This document shows positions 6,976 to 17,074 of a DNA stretch of 64,000 nucleotides, in pieces. A program made the translations under genes and the position numbers. Every line of letters starts with the position of its first letter. Position 1 is the stretch's first letter. The DNA is from Hahella sp. (lineage in GTDB: Bacteria > Pseudomonadota > Gammaproteobacteria > Pseudomonadales > Oleiphilaceae), in the NCBI GenBank assembly GCA_028280065.1, contig JANQMN010000099.1:1-64000 (forward strand). The letters run 5' to 3'. The notes beneath the pieces were generated by a model that saw only the letters and a program-made list of their open reading frames with translations, did not search any database and was not told the DNA's origin.

Positions 6976-8646
6976 ATGTACCAACCCGACCCTCACGACA
7001 TAAATTATTCAGATTTATTAACGGATATCTCTAGAGGGCAGATTAAAATTCCGCAATTCCAAAGGGATTTTGTTTGGACCAAAGAGCGGTCAGCTAGGTT
7101 GCTAGATAGTGTAATAAAAGGGTATCCAATTGGTACATTTATACTTTGGAAGACCAAAGACCGATTACGATCGATTCGAGACATTGGGGAAGATCATCTT
7201 CCCGATCCACAAGAAGGTGATTTTGTAAACTATATTCTAGATGGACAACAACGTATAACCAGTCTTTATGCAGCCCTGAAAGGCTTGAAGATAGCTCGAA
7301 AAGATCGCGAAGATGATTTCTCGGGTCTCTACTTAAACCTTTCCGCAGAACCGAATGTTGATAATCAGATAATAACGGCAGGGCCGCCAGAGGGTGCTTT
7401 AAACGTGGATTTTCTAAAAGTAACCGATCTTCTCAACGCAGACTTTACATTCTTGGGCTCTTTCCCCAAGGAATATCACGAAAAGCTTTCAACTTATAAG
7501 AAGCGTTTTGAAACTTATGCATTTTCCCTTATTACAGTGAGGGAGGCTCCAATTGATGTTGCTACAGAAATTTTCACCCGAATAAATATTGGAGCAAAGC
7601 CGCTGTCGGTATTTGAAATCATGGTGGCAAAGACATTTGATGACAGAATGGCTTTCGACTTGTCTGAGAAGTACGATGAATTAATGGAAGAATTGCAGTC
7701 AGTTGATTACGATACAGTTTCTCCTGCCGTTGTACTTCAAACCATTTCAGCAATATTGGTTGGCACATGCGACAAGTCAAGTATTCTTCGTCTTGAAAAG
7801 TCAGAGTTTATCCGTGTGTGGGACGATACGGTAAATTCCATTCGCGAATCTATAGATCATCTCCGAGATTGTTATAGCGCAAAAGTCTCACGGATGCTTC
7901 CTTATGCACATCTGCTGGTTCCATTTGCGTATTTTTATTACAAACATCCAAGTCGACCTTCAGGCATAAAGTTGAAACGACTTGAAGATTTCTTTTGGAG
8001 AACCTCACTGGGCGGACGGTATTCGTATTCGGTAGAGTCAAAAATCGCTCAGGATTTAAAGCGAATTGACGAAATAATAGAAAACAGGGATCCAGATTAC
8101 GATTACGGAATAGATGTTAGTGCTGAATTTATCGCTAGAAACGGTTGGTTTTCAGCGACAAGAAGTTTTGTAAAATCCATTCTTTGTCTCCTTGCTTCTC
8201 AAGAGCCTAAGTCATTCTCGGATAGGTCCTCAGTTAGAATCAGTAACGACTGGCTACAAAGAGCGAATAGTAAAAACTACCATCATTTCTTCCCAAAAGC
8301 ATACCTAAAAAATCAAGGCGAGGATGAGTCTAAGGCTAACCATATAGCAAACATCACAATTGTCGATGATAGATTAAATAAGCAACGGATTAGGGCGCGT
8401 GCTCCGTCCTCGTATTTAGAAGAGTTTATGAACGAAAACGAAGATTTAGAAAAGACCCTTCGAACTCATTTGATTGAAATTGAAGATGATGCTGTTATGA
8501 ATAACGACTACAGCACATTTTTCGATAACAGATGCCATCGACTTTCGGAAGAGCTGAGGAAGAAAATACTGCCTAGAGAAATAGACTTGTCAGGCCAACA
8601 CGTTCATACAGACGATTTCGAAGAAGATCCTGAAAGCGGCTCATGA
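6976..8646 (+). CDS. DUF262 + HNH (DUF1524-like) protein, candidate type IV restriction/defence enzyme
   Basis: The ATG at 6976 is chosen because it has a good RBS (TAAGGAAG) and the longer frame from 6910 would begin inside the mini-element. The 556-residue product starts with a DUF262 domain: QFQRDFVW at 27-34 and the hallmark DGQQR at 89-93, the nucleotide-binding/hydrolysis motif of GmrS/DndB/SspE-type proteins. The C-terminal region near residue 435 carries YHHFFPKAYL followed by conserved Asn positions, matching an HNH/DUF1524 nuclease. This is the single-chain GmrSD layout, which acts on modified phage DNA or DNA with phosphorothioate. No dnd/ssp or methylase genes are nearby. An attC-like site follows, so it may be a cassette-borne stand-alone defence gene. 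Target is unknown. Confidence 0.8.
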   Translation: MYQPDPHDINYSDLLTDISRGQIKIPQFQRDFVWTKERSARLLDSVIKGYPIGTFILWKTKDRLRSIRDIGEDHLPDPQEGDFVNYILDGQQRITSLYAALKGLKIARKDREDDFSGLYLNLSAEPNVDNQIITAGPPEGALNVDFLKVTDLLNADFTFLGSFPKEYHEKLSTYKKRFETYAFSLITVREAPIDVATEIFTRINIGAKPLSVFEIMVAKTFDDRMAFDLSEKYDELMEELQSVDYDTVSPAVVLQTISAILVGTCDKSSILRLEKSEFIRVWDDTVNSIRESIDHLRDCYSAKVSRMLPYAHLLVPFAYFYYKHPSRPSGIKLKRLEDFFWRTSLGGRYSYSVESKIAQDLKRIDEIIENRDPDYDYGIDVSAEFIARNGWFSATRSFVKSILCLLASQEPKSFSDRSSVRISNDWLQRANSKNYHHFFPKAYLKNQGEDESKANHIANITIVDDRLNKQRIRARAPSSYLEEFMNENEDLEKTLRTHLIEIEDDAVMNNDYSTFFDNRCHRLSEELRKKILPREIDLSGQHVHTDDFEEDPESGS

Positions 8647-8670
8647 TATGCGGAATTTTTATACAGCCGG

Positions 8671-8756
8671 ACGCTAACAAGGCCAATCACAGCGACAGCT
8701 TTTTCGTTGCGGTTCCGTCTCCAGTTAAAAGGCGCGCGTTTTGTAGGCGTTAGCAG
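8671..8756 (+). other. attC-like integron recombination site after the DUF262 gene
   Basis: About 85 bp beginning GCTAACAAGGCC (8673-8684) and ending GGCGTTAGC (8746-8754). The outer arms GCTAAC and GTTAGC are exact complements with the RYYYAAC/GTTRRRY pattern of attC R' and R''. A TTTTTCGTTGCGGTTCC interior is also seen in some marine attC sites. Inner-arm pairing is only moderate. It starts 27 nt past the DUF262 stop, the usual position for a cassette attC. No integrase gene is in the window. Confidence 0.45.
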
Positions 8757-9030
8757 TCGCAGATATGGTCAATAATATCGATGCTACTGAATATGATGTG
8801 TGCTAACCCATAATAGATCTCAATCTCATATTGGTGGGTTGGCTCCTGCGTGGCTCATCAATCCTACTGTAGTAACTTTCTGCTAAGTAGTGGAAACCAG
8901 CAATACGATACTACCAACTTCAACATCCGAAATAGCACCTGTCATATCTTATTTAACCCATCTTAAACAACCTTTACGTGCTTCGTTGAATCCACTAAAC
9001 ACTTACAAGATATGAATGCAAATCGCTAAA

Positions 9031-9558
9031 TCAAACCCGCAACAATTGAATCTCTTCCGCCAAGGCATCCACTTCCCGCCAGTCGGTAAATTCAACGACG
9101 GATTTGCCGTCGGCCGGTCCTTTAGTCAGCCACATGATCAGGCGAATAATCCACTTATCTAAGAAGCTATAGACAGGATAATTTAACTTTCCGGCAAATA
9201 TCTTAATGATGTCCGGGGACCAGCGGGTTTTTGCCAGGAACTTGGCAACATAGGGATTGGTTTCAAGCTCGTTTCTGCCGGGTTTTCTGGCTACCAAGTT
9301 CACGGAAAAGAATGCTGCCGGTTTTTCTTCCAAAGCCTTTCGGTGCAGTTCGACAAATTCTTCTACTTTCTGGTGATGGTGCCCGTAGCGAATGCTTGCT
9401 GCTACTACAATCTTGTCTGCGCTAAATGTGGGATACTCACCCGTTTGAACGTCGACCAAAGATACCTGCTCGCCATTAGCTTTTAGCTTGTCGCCTAAAT
9501 ATTCACAGATTTTGCGTGTGTGTCCATCCGTGGTGGAGTAAACAATCAGGGTATGCAT
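9031..9558 (-). CDS. hemG: Menaquinone-dependent protoporphyrinogen IX dehydrogenase
   Basis: A 175-residue long-chain flavodoxin-like protein of usual HemG length (E. coli about 181). The N-terminal LIVYSTTDGHTRKICEY is the FMN phosphate-binding loop; ASIRYGHHH is the second flavin-contact region; PGRNELETNPYV is a HemG family signature. The enzyme oxidises protoporphyrinogen IX to protoporphyrin IX in heme synthesis, passing electrons to the quinone pool at the inner membrane. It stands alone, divergent from the lipoprotein gene at 9747. The 8757-9030 stretch after its stop holds no gene. Confidence 0.92.
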   Translation of the reverse strand: MHTLIVYSTTDGHTRKICEYLGDKLKANGEQVSLVDVQTGEYPTFSADKIVVAASIRYGHHHQKVEEFVELHRKALEEKPAAFFSVNLVARKPGRNELETNPYVAKFLAKTRWSPDIIKIFAGKLNYPVYSFLDKWIIRLIMWLTKGPADGKSVVEFTDWREVDALAEEIQLLRV

Positions 9559-9670
9559 GCCGGTATGCCAAAGTTGGATGATAATGCCTAGTGTGCTCGA
9601 TTTAGTCGGATAGCCGTATGACGCATGTCAGAAGGGCTTACAGGGTTGATGTTACAAAATGTTTCGTTGT

Positions 9671-9685
9671 GTGAACGTCGTTCAC
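9671..9685. promoter_or_regulatory. Perfect 15-bp palindrome, candidate operator
   Basis: GTGAACGTCGTTCAC is a perfect 7+1+7 inverted repeat lying 62 nt before the ATG of the lipoprotein gene at 9747 and between two divergent genes (hemG and the lipoprotein). Such symmetry fits a dimeric repressor site. No regulator gene is adjacent, so the binding protein is unknown. Confidence 0.45.
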
Positions 9686-9746
9686 AATTTGTTCAAAGCA
9701 GTATGGTAGTTTAGACAGTGAGAAATTCTAAGCAGGAGGGTGAATC

Positions 9747-10940
9747 ATGTTCCCCTATAAGGAAAGATCAGCGGACAAAAACAACTTCAAACACCTAGTC
9801 AATGGCGCACTTTGTGTACTTATCACACTTGGTCTTACAGGATGTGCCAATCTGTTCAGCCCGAGTGGCGCGTCCCAGAGTGAAGTCACTTCAAATGGCA
9901 GGGTGCAAGTTGAAACAGAAAGTGCTGGTGTCGCCGTCGTTTACAATCAGGGAGCTGCTAAAACAACGGGTCAAGCAGAGCAGAAACAGGAGGTTGTTTC
10001 AGCAGATCAAGCTGTTCCTGTAGACGCCAAGGAGGCGACGCAAACTTCGGCAAGTCCGCTTTCGACTACTGAATCGGAGGCGTTATTGGCGAAGCAGGAC
10101 AAAGCCTCAGAATTAAAACGTCAAACTGCCAATCAACAACTGGCGGTTGCCGTTTCCATGTTTCAACAACAAACTGAGAAAGCTGCCAATCCGAGGCGGG
10201 AAGATCGTGAATCCAATAAAACAAAGCCGGTCACTGAAACTACCAACCTAACCGGCCCCGAACAGATCAATGCGCTGACAAAAAGCCAACCAACCGCTGC
10301 CGGGATTCAATCAACAGTGACTACTGCTGACCGGCAGTTAAAACAACCGGCCACCGGATTGGCGAACCAAGCTGATGCGAAAAACGAAGCAAGTAAACAA
10401 ATTTCCATCGCCCTGAAAGATACGGCTGCAACAGCAAAGAAAGCTACCGTTACGCAGAAGAGGGCGGTAAATAAGACTACCCCTGTCGTGAAAAAACGGG
10501 TCAAAAAAGCTGAAAACGGGCCTGTTGTAACCCGACGATTCGGCTTGTGGCAGTTAGCGAATTCATGGGACGACAACCCGAACGATCGTTGTCAACTAGC
10601 CAGTTATACACAGCAAGTGGACAATGACCAATATTCTTCACAGGTATGGCTCTCTCTTGAGTCTGATAGATTGGTGCTGAATGCTTCTACCAATATGAAC
10701 CTTGAACGCCAAGGCACCGGAATCCGCATTGATGGGGGCAAGTTGTTACCCTTCACTGCCTTGGTGTTTCCGCAACAAGCGGTATTGGTGGCCGACTTGT
10801 CCGAACAGTTGCGGAATGCGACAAAACTCGATGTTTATCTGGCCCCAGGATATCCCAAGGCCCAGCTTCAGCATGTTGAATTTGATTTGGATGCCATGGG
10901 AAGTGCAATATCGGCGTTCCGAAGCTGTAACGGCTTTTAA
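9747..10940 (+). CDS. Lipoprotein with long disordered linker and C-terminal globular domain
   Basis: A 397-residue protein preceded by a strong RBS (AGGAGGG about 8 nt before the ATG). The N-terminus has a lipobox ending LTGC (about residue 33). Residues about 35-260 are low-complexity, rich in Ala, Thr, Gln, Lys and Glu, and probably span the periplasm. The last 130 residues form a compact domain (FGLWQLANSWDDNPNDRC onward, with a second Cys near the end in FRSCNGF, a possible disulfide). This tail loosely recalls the invasion-associated locus B (IalB) type of small domain, but that is a guess. The gene is monocistronic, with a palindromic operator candidate upstream. Function is not known. 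Confidence 0.75.
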   Translation: MFPYKERSADKNNFKHLVNGALCVLITLGLTGCANLFSPSGASQSEVTSNGRVQVETESAGVAVVYNQGAAKTTGQAEQKQEVVSADQAVPVDAKEATQTSASPLSTTESEALLAKQDKASELKRQTANQQLAVAVSMFQQQTEKAANPRREDRESNKTKPVTETTNLTGPEQINALTKSQPTAAGIQSTVTTADRQLKQPATGLANQADAKNEASKQISIALKDTAATAKKATVTQKRAVNKTTPVVKKRVKKAENGPVVTRRFGLWQLANSWDDNPNDRCQLASYTQQVDNDQYSSQVWLSLESDRLVLNASTNMNLERQGTGIRIDGGKLLPFTALVFPQQAVLVADLSEQLRNATKLDVYLAPGYPKAQLQHVEFDLDAMGSAISAFRSCNGF

Positions 10941-10966
10941 TAGTAACCGGAAACCTGGTTAGGCGA

Positions 10967-11518
10967 TTATAATTTCCCAACAAGTAGCTGATCGACAAAA
11001 TCAGCCAGATCATTAAAAACGGGAGTCGCCGCCAGTTCGGACTGAGGCAGCTCCTTTTCGGTTTTAGTTCCTTTACCTGTTCTCACCAGAGCAGGCTGTA
11101 AACCCTCTATATAAGCGGCCTGCAGGTCCCGCAATGAGTCCCCTACCGACCAACAACCGGTAAGAGTCGTTTCCATTTTCTGCGCAAGCTGTTGTAGCAA
11201 TCCCGGCTTGGGTTTTCTGCAGGCACATTGGTCTCCCGGGCCGTGGGGGCAATAGACGATTGCCGTAATCATGCCACCGGCTGCCTCCACGGCATTCGTC
11301 AGTTTTTGATGAATTTGAGATAGATCCTGTTCAGAAAGCAGGCGGCGGGTGATTCCACTCTGATTGGTCGCAATGACGACCCGATAACCGGCGTCATGAA
11401 GCCTGGCAATGGCATCCAGGCTTCCGGGAATCGGCTGCCATTCATCTGCTGATTTGATGAAGGCATCCGAATCCTCATTGATCACACCGTCGCGATCCAG
11501 AACAACGATTTTGTTCAT
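10967..11518 (-). CDS. gmhB: D-glycero-beta-D-manno-heptose-1,7-bisphosphate 7-phosphatase
   Basis: A 183-residue HAD phosphatase of standard GmhB length. It has the nucleophile motif DRDGV (Asp8, Asp10), the TNQSG motif II at 51-55, the zinc-binding loop Cys90, His92, Cys98 and Cys100 (CPHGPGDQCAC), and GDSLRDLQAA as the acid motif. It removes the 7-phosphate in ADP-heptose synthesis for the LPS inner core. It lies 9 nt after glyS in a glyQ-glyS-gmhB operon, the same linkage known in Pseudomonas, and faces away from a lipid A-type acyltransferase gene. Confidence 0.95.
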   Translation of the reverse strand: MNKIVVLDRDGVINEDSDAFIKSADEWQPIPGSLDAIARLHDAGYRVVIATNQSGITRRLLSEQDLSQIHQKLTNAVEAAGGMITAIVYCPHGPGDQCACRKPKPGLLQQLAQKMETTLTGCWSVGDSLRDLQAAYIEGLQPALVRTGKGTKTEKELPQSELAATPVFNDLADFVDQLLVGKL

Positions 11519-11527
11519 TGCGGCAGG

Positions 11528-13603
11528 TTAGGTTTTACTCTGTAGTAGCGAGATATCGGCGATTTGCAGGAATGTACTGCGCAACTTAGCGAGCAGCGCT
11601 ATGCGATTCTGCCGCACAGCCATGTCATCCACCATCACCATCACATCGTCGAAAAAACGGTCAATGGGTTCTTTTAAATCCGCCAGTTCGGTCAATGCGG
11701 TAGAAAAATCCCGCGCTGCAATATGAGGTTCTATCTGTGCTGATTTGGTTTCAAGGGTTTGGTACAAATCCTGTTCCGCCGGCTCGCTGAGTTGATCAGG
11801 ATTTAGGGCGAACGATTCCGCGCCGTCTTCCTTGGCCAGAATATTGGAAACGCGCTTATTGGCGGCGGCTAAGGTATGGGCCGCTTCCAACTTGATAAAC
11901 TGGCCGACGGCTTCCACCCGCTGATGAAACTCCAAGGGTTTTGTCGGACGTCTGGCGAACACGCTCTGGAAAACTTCCACCGGCAAACCTTCATCTTCAT
12001 ACCAGGCCCGGAACCGTTCCAACACATATTCAAGGGCGGTTTCGTTGAGGTTATCAGCGGGCAAATCACCATGCAGTTCGGCGGCCCATTCAATGCAGGT
12101 TGCCAGATCGAGATCGAGTTGCTTTTCGACAATGATCCGCAGAATACCCAAGGCAGCACGTCTCAACGCAAACGGATCTTTGGTTCCGGTAGGCGGTTGG
12201 TTGATGCCGAAAATTCCCACCAGGGTATCGAGTTTGTCGGCGATGGAAACCGCTGCACCAGTATTGGTAGAAGGTAACAGATCCCCGGCAAATCTTGGGA
12301 AATACTGCTCTTCAAGGGCCACAGCAACTTCTGCCGGCTCGCCGTCCAGCTGCGCATAGTAGCGACCCATAATGCCCTGGAGTTCAGGAAACTCCATGAC
12401 CATTTCCGTCATCAAATCGGTTTTGGATAGGTCCCCCGCGCGTTGCGCCCAACCGGTGTCCGCGCCGATCGCACCGGCAATACGCGCAGCTAAATGACCG
12501 ACTCGGCTCGCCTTATCGTAGAGGCTGCCCAGTTGCTTTTGGAATACTACCGGTTTCAGACTTTCCATCCGCGCGGCCAGCGGCTGTTTCTTGTCGGTGT
12601 TGTAGAAGAAGGCGGCATCGTCCAAACGCGGCCGGATAACCCGTTCGTTGCCGTCGATGACTTGCTGGGGATCGTTACTTTCCAGATTGGCGATGGTAAT
12701 AAAATACGGCAGCATCCGGTTATTGCTATCGACAACATGGAAGTATTTTTGATTGCCCTTCATGGTTGAAATCAAGGCTTCGGAAGGCACGTCCAGGAAA
12801 CGCTCTTCAAAACGCCCGACCAGGGCAACCGGCCATTCGTTTAAGCTGCAGACTTCATCCAGCAAGTCTTCATCAATCACGACTTGACCACCGGTAGAGG
12901 TAGCCGCCTCTTGAATTTGTGCTCTTATGCGGTCGCGCCGGGAGGTAAAATCCGCCAACACATAACCAGGGTTTTCCAGTTTCTTGGCATATTCCTTGGG
13001 AGATTCAATGGTGATGCTTTCAGGATGGTGAAAGCGGTGCCCCAGAGTTGTGTTGCCTGCCTGCAACCCCAGGATTTCAGCATTGACGACTTGATCGTCC
13101 AGCAACATCAGAACCCAGTGTACCGGGCGAACGAATTCGACCCGGCTGGCGCCCCAGCGCATGCGTTTCGGGATGGGTAATGCCGCCAGGGATTCTTCGA
13201 CAAATCCGGGAATCAACTGGGACGCTGTCTGTCCCGGTTTAGTGGAGCGGTAGACCAGCCATACGCCCTTGTCAGTTTCCATTTTTTGCAGTTGATCCGG
13301 GGTAGTGCCGCAAGAACGGGCAAAACCTTCACAAGCCTTGGTGGGATTGCCTGCGGGATCATAGGCCGCCTGCAAGGCCGGACCGCGTTTTTCAATTTGT
13401 TGGTCCGGCTGGGCGCTGGCTAGGCCGGTAATCAGCACTGCCAGCCGTCTCGGTGCCGCATAGCTCTGTACCTCGCCATGGCCAAGATTGGCTTTGGCCA
13501 AACGTTCGACAATGCCTTGGGTAAAGGCTTCGGACAACTGTTTAAGGGCTTTCGGCGGTAGCTCTTCCGTACCCAGTTCAACAATAAAATCGTGTGTGCT
13601 CAT
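11528..13603 (-). CDS. glyS: Glycyl-tRNA synthetase beta subunit
   Basis: A 691-residue protein of normal GlyS length. The N-terminus shows the family start [15 protein letters not shown]. Further signatures are [26 protein letters not shown], and the C-terminal anticodon-binding region ending in [10 protein letters not shown]...RLALL-like helices. With GlyQ it forms the alpha2beta2 enzyme that charges tRNA-Gly. Its ATG overlaps the glyQ stop by 4 nt, giving coupled translation in a 1:1 ratio; gmhB follows. No frameshift or truncation is visible. Confidence 0.97.
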   Translation of the reverse strand: MSTHDFIVELGTEELPPKALKQLSEAFTQGIVERLAKANLGHGEVQSYAAPRRLAVLITGLASAQPDQQIEKRGPALQAAYDPAGNPTKACEGFARSCGTTPDQLQKMETDKGVWLVYRSTKPGQTASQLIPGFVEESLAALPIPKRMRWGASRVEFVRPVHWVLMLLDDQVVNAEILGLQAGNTTLGHRFHHPESITIESPKEYAKKLENPGYVLADFTSRRDRIRAQIQEAATSTGGQVVIDEDLLDEVCSLNEWPVALVGRFEERFLDVPSEALISTMKGNQKYFHVVDSNNRMLPYFITIANLESNDPQQVIDGNERVIRPRLDDAAFFYNTDKKQPLAARMESLKPVVFQKQLGSLYDKASRVGHLAARIAGAIGADTGWAQRAGDLSKTDLMTEMVMEFPELQGIMGRYYAQLDGEPAEVAVALEEQYFPRFAGDLLPSTNTGAAVSIADKLDTLVGIFGINQPPTGTKDPFALRRAALGILRIIVEKQLDLDLATCIEWAAELHGDLPADNLNETALEYVLERFRAWYEDEGLPVEVFQSVFARRPTKPLEFHQRVEAVGQFIKLEAAHTLAAANKRVSNILAKEDGAESFALNPDQLSEPAEQDLYQTLETKSAQIEPHIAARDFSTALTELADLKEPIDRFFDDVMVMVDDMAVRQNRIALLAKLRSTFLQIADISLLQSKT

Positions 13604-14589
13604 GCCTGAGTCTCCGCTTCGTTAGCCAATACTTCTTCCCGGATACCTGCTTCGGCCAAGGGGAAACCGAGTTCTTTACGTCGAGTGAAATAGGCCTGGG
13701 CGACATTACGCGCCAAGGTCCTTACCCGTAAAATATAACGTTGCCTTTCAGTGACCGAGATGGCATGCCGGGCATCCAGCAAATTGAAGGTATGAGACGC
13801 CTTCAAGACCATTTCATAAGCCGGCAAGGGCAAACCCTTGTCAATTAGGCGCTGGCTTTCGCTTTCATAGTTATCAAAATTACGGAACAGCGCTTCGGTG
13901 TCCGCTTCTTCAAAGTTGTATGCCGACATTTCGACTTCATTTTGATGGAAAACGTCGCCATAGGTGACCGGACCCTGGGGACCTTTGGTCCAGACAAGAT
14001 CAAAGATGCTGTCCACACCCTGCAAGTACATGGCAATGCGTTCCAAGCCGTAGGTGATTTCGCCGGTAACCGGATAACACTCCAAGCCGCCTACCTGTTG
14101 GAAATAGGTAAACTGGGTGACTTCCATCCCGTTTAGCCAGACTTCCCAGCCCAGGCCCCAAGCGCCCAATGTCGGAGATTCCCAGTTGTCTTCGACAAAC
14201 CGAATATCATGGACTTTAGGATCAATACCCAGTTCTTGCAGAGACTCTAAATAGAGTTCCTGAATATTACCGGGCGAGGGTTTAAGGACGACCTGGTATT
14301 GATAATAGTGCTGCAGGCGATTCGGATTCTCGCCATAGCGGCCGTCCGTCGGACGCCGACAGGGTTGTACGTAGGCAGAGTTCCAGTTTTCCGGGCCGAT
14401 GGCGCGTAAAAAAGTGGCAGGATGAAAGGTCCCTGCCCCAACTTCCATATCCAACGGTTGCAGAATTACACAACCTTGGCGGGCCCAAAAATTTTGCAAG
14501 AGATTAATCAATCCCTGGAATGTCTTTACGTCTGCTCTGCTTTGATCAGTCACGGTTACACCATTAGTTCTACGAATATCGCACACCAT
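13600..14589 (-). CDS. glyQ: Glycyl-tRNA synthetase alpha subunit
   Basis: A 329-residue catalytic subunit of the bacterial alpha2beta2 GlyRS. It shows [44 protein letters not shown] class II motifs (given in part), the [21 protein letters not shown] motif 2 region, and [12 protein letters not shown] as motif 3. The normal family start lies close to the FQGL segment, so the first ~20 residues from ATG 14589 may be too long; a GTG at 14553 is an alternative start. It is first in the glyQ-glyS-gmhB operon and divergent from the acyltransferase gene at 14726. Confidence 0.96.
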   Translation of the reverse strand: MVCDIRRTNGVTVTDQSRADVKTFQGLINLLQNFWARQGCVILQPLDMEVGAGTFHPATFLRAIGPENWNSAYVQPCRRPTDGRYGENPNRLQHYYQYQVVLKPSPGNIQELYLESLQELGIDPKVHDIRFVEDNWESPTLGAWGLGWEVWLNGMEVTQFTYFQQVGGLECYPVTGEITYGLERIAMYLQGVDSIFDLVWTKGPQGPVTYGDVFHQNEVEMSAYNFEEADTEALFRNFDNYESESQRLIDKGLPLPAYEMVLKASHTFNLLDARHAISVTERQRYILRVRTLARNVAQAYFTRRKELGFPLAEAGIREEVLANEAETQA

Positions 14590-14725
14590 TAATCCGGGGT
14601 GCGGAAAGAGGCGGCAAATTATACTACTTGAAGAAGCTTATAACAGGCTCTACCGGGAAAAATGCGGGGAATAAATGTGCGCTTGACAACAAAATATCCA
14701 GATTTGATGAGCCAATGCTGGAATA

Positions 14726-15679
14726 ATGGTGCAAATTGCGCTTATAACGGCTGTTCATCCACCCAGTCACAGGTTAATTCGGTTGAAGTCTTCCAAACTT
14801 AAAACCACGCTGATCATCGGCGTACTAAAAAGCTTATCGTTATTGCCGTTAAGTTGGGCTCGCGCTGTTGGACGGTTGTTCGGCCATTTGTTTTGGTGGA
14901 TTCAGGTCAAACCCGCAAGAGTCGCCCAGATCAATTTGCAACATTGCTTCCCCGACTTAGCTGCTGAGGACCGCCAAAAATTGGCAAAACAGAGTTTTGT
15001 TCAGACCTCGGTCACCAGTGCCGAAATGGCGGCCGCCTGGTGTTGGCCTGCGGACCGGGTTTACCGGCTGATCAGTTCGATCGAAGGTGAAGAATTGTTG
15101 GCGAAGGCGAAACAAGACGGTACCGGTATATTGTTTCTTTCCCCGCATTTGGGCAATTGGGAAGTCATCTGCGCTTATCTCGGTAAAAACTACGATATCT
15201 CTATTTTGTACCAGCCGCCGAAAGTAGCGGAATTCGAAAGCTTTATTGTCGCCGCCCGGGAACGCTTCGGTATCCAGCTGGTGCCAACCGATAAAAGAGG
15301 GGTCATTCGGTTGTTTCAGATTTTGCGGGAAAAAGGCGTGGTAGGCATTTTGCCGGATCAGGAACCGGAAACCAGCGGCGGTATCTTTGCGCCGTTTTTC
15401 GGCTTGCCCGCCAATACCATTAAGCTGGTGTCAAAGCTGGTGGAGAAAACCGGGGCCAGAGTGCTTTGCTTGTCGGCTCTTCGGCTGCCGGGTAATCGGG
15501 GATTCAAGCTGGTCATCCAGGAAGCCGACCCTGATATCTATAGCGCTGATTTACTGACATCGGTGACGGCGTTGAACAGAACCGTGGAGACCGCGGTAAA
15601 GCTGGCTCCGGAGCAGTACCAATGGGTCTACAAAAGGTTTAAACGCACCCCGGATGGCCGGAGGCATTTTTACGATTAA
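14726..15679 (+). CDS. LpxL/HtrB-family lysophospholipid/lipid A acyltransferase
   Basis: A 317-residue protein with an N-terminal membrane-anchor region (residues about 28-60), then the LPLAT acyltransferase core: the catalytic HX4E motif at His141-Glu146 (SPHLGNWEV), the QPP substrate segment, and GILPDQEP near residue 210. It probably transfers an acyl chain to lipid A precursor (late acyltransferase) at the inner-membrane cytoplasmic face. Its position beside glyQS-gmhB matches an LpxL homologue near the Pseudomonas origin. Which lipid A position it modifies cannot be read from sequence. Confidence 0.9.
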   Translation: MVQIALITAVHPPSHRLIRLKSSKLKTTLIIGVLKSLSLLPLSWARAVGRLFGHLFWWIQVKPARVAQINLQHCFPDLAAEDRQKLAKQSFVQTSVTSAEMAAAWCWPADRVYRLISSIEGEELLAKAKQDGTGILFLSPHLGNWEVICAYLGKNYDISILYQPPKVAEFESFIVAARERFGIQLVPTDKRGVIRLFQILREKGVVGILPDQEPETSGGIFAPFFGLPANTIKLVSKLVEKTGARVLCLSALRLPGNRGFKLVIQEADPDIYSADLLTSVTALNRTVETAVKLAPEQYQWVYKRFKRTPDGRRHFYD

Positions 15680-15768
15680 TGCCCATGTTCCGGAATTAAC
15701 TTGCTTATTGGCGAGTGAATATGGCTAATTGAGACACCCCGCTATAGATCAGCAATAGGAACGCTGAG

Positions 15769-17070
15769 TTGATAAAGCTGACATTTGCATTCATCCGTTG
15801 GAGTTTATGGTTTTTTCTGTTGTGCTGTCTGCTCATGTTAGGGTTGGCAGTACTGGTCATCGAAAACGAACCGCTGGTCGGCAAACAACAGGTGTCGCCG
15901 GTTTCCCCGCAAAGCATTGCCCGGGTTAAGTATCAGATTAAGCGGACCTTCGTAAGAAGAGCCAATCCGAAGATTAAAGTCCGCTACCGACCCACTGATC
16001 TGGTCAATATATCCCAAGTCGCGAATCATGCGTTTAAGCCGATACGCGTATCCGTGGAATTACTGGCGGATTCGTTGCAAATACTTGGAACCTTGCCGCT
16101 TCCCGGAGAGTTTGCTTACCTCAACATAGATTGCCGGCTAATTGCAGTTTCACCGGAACGAAAAGCCAAGTTGGACCATTGTAAAATAGGACGTTTGCCA
16201 CTACCTGAAGGGCCTTCCCATTGGCTGGTGAATATCGCGGGCATGCTCATGTTCGGCAAAGATGTGAGCGAAGCGAAAATGCATCTGTTGTCCCAAACCA
16301 GGCTTTATCCGGAAGTCATGACCGTCGCCCAAATGTCCCGCCATGAGATAAAAATGTTACTGATCAATGGCGAGGAATCGCCGTTGAGTTTTCTCAGTGA
16401 CAACAAACAGTTGCAAACGGCCGAATTGATACCCTACTTTGAGCAAATTGAGCTTGTCAGATCACTTTCGAAAGGCGTGTTGGTTTCCCTTGACCGCTAC
16501 ACCAATGCGGTGTTCAGGCTTGCCGAGAAACGTTCGCTCAATGGCGATCCACAGCGGGAAAACCGCGCGGCATTTTGGGCATTGGTATTGGGGGTGGCGG
16601 AGTACCGTTTCTCGACCCTGGTGGGGATTCCGGTGATGCCGATTAAGACCTATCAAAACGTGACATTGGCGGGACGCCGGGACCTTGCCCTGCACTTCCT
16701 ATACTCGGCCGCTATTCAAGCACTCACTCAGGATCAGGTGAGCTTTGGCGTCGGCGAAATGAAAGAATTACTGGATAGCCGCCACGGCGGTTCCGGTTTC
16801 AGTTTCCAGGACCTGGCGGCAGACCGTGCGGGAATTCAGTTTGCCAAGTTCGTACTTTCTCCCGACACGGCAGAGGTAGCGCAAAAACGCTTGAGTGCGC
16901 AACATAGAGAAATCGCCTATTTCCAATCGGATGCCTCACTGCAGGAGGGGCTTGACGAAAAGACCTTTGCGCAACAATACGATGACGTTGAATCGGAAAT
17001 CTATAGCGCTTTAATTAGTGCGATGGACAGCCAAATCGACTCTTTTCCACTCTACTTGAGTTGGCAATAA
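15769..17070 (+). CDS. Conserved membrane-anchored protein of unknown function
   Basis: A 433-residue protein; start TTG at 15769, preceded by an AGGA-type RBS. A single N-terminal membrane segment (residues about 9-31) is followed by a large extracytoplasmic region with no motif I recognise. It has LLADSLQILGTLPLPG, a central helical part, and a C-terminal segment (FSFQDLAADRAGIQFA, then a Glu/Gln-rich end) that contains a possible HGGSGFSF turn. It is followed after 4 nt by the Bax-like glucosaminidase gene, so the two are probably co-transcribed and may act together on the cell wall; that is inference from spacing. Confidence 0.75.
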   Translation: MIKLTFAFIRWSLWFFLLCCLLMLGLAVLVIENEPLVGKQQVSPVSPQSIARVKYQIKRTFVRRANPKIKVRYRPTDLVNISQVANHAFKPIRVSVELLADSLQILGTLPLPGEFAYLNIDCRLIAVSPERKAKLDHCKIGRLPLPEGPSHWLVNIAGMLMFGKDVSEAKMHLLSQTRLYPEVMTVAQMSRHEIKMLLINGEESPLSFLSDNKQLQTAELIPYFEQIELVRSLSKGVLVSLDRYTNAVFRLAEKRSLNGDPQRENRAAFWALVLGVAEYRFSTLVGIPVMPIKTYQNVTLAGRRDLALHFLYSAAIQALTQDQVSFGVGEMKELLDSRHGGSGFSFQDLAADRAGIQFAKFVLSPDTAEVAQKRLSAQHREIAYFQSDASLQEGLDEKTFAQQYDDVESEIYSALISAMDSQIDSFPLYLSWQ

Positions 17071-17074
17071 GGGC

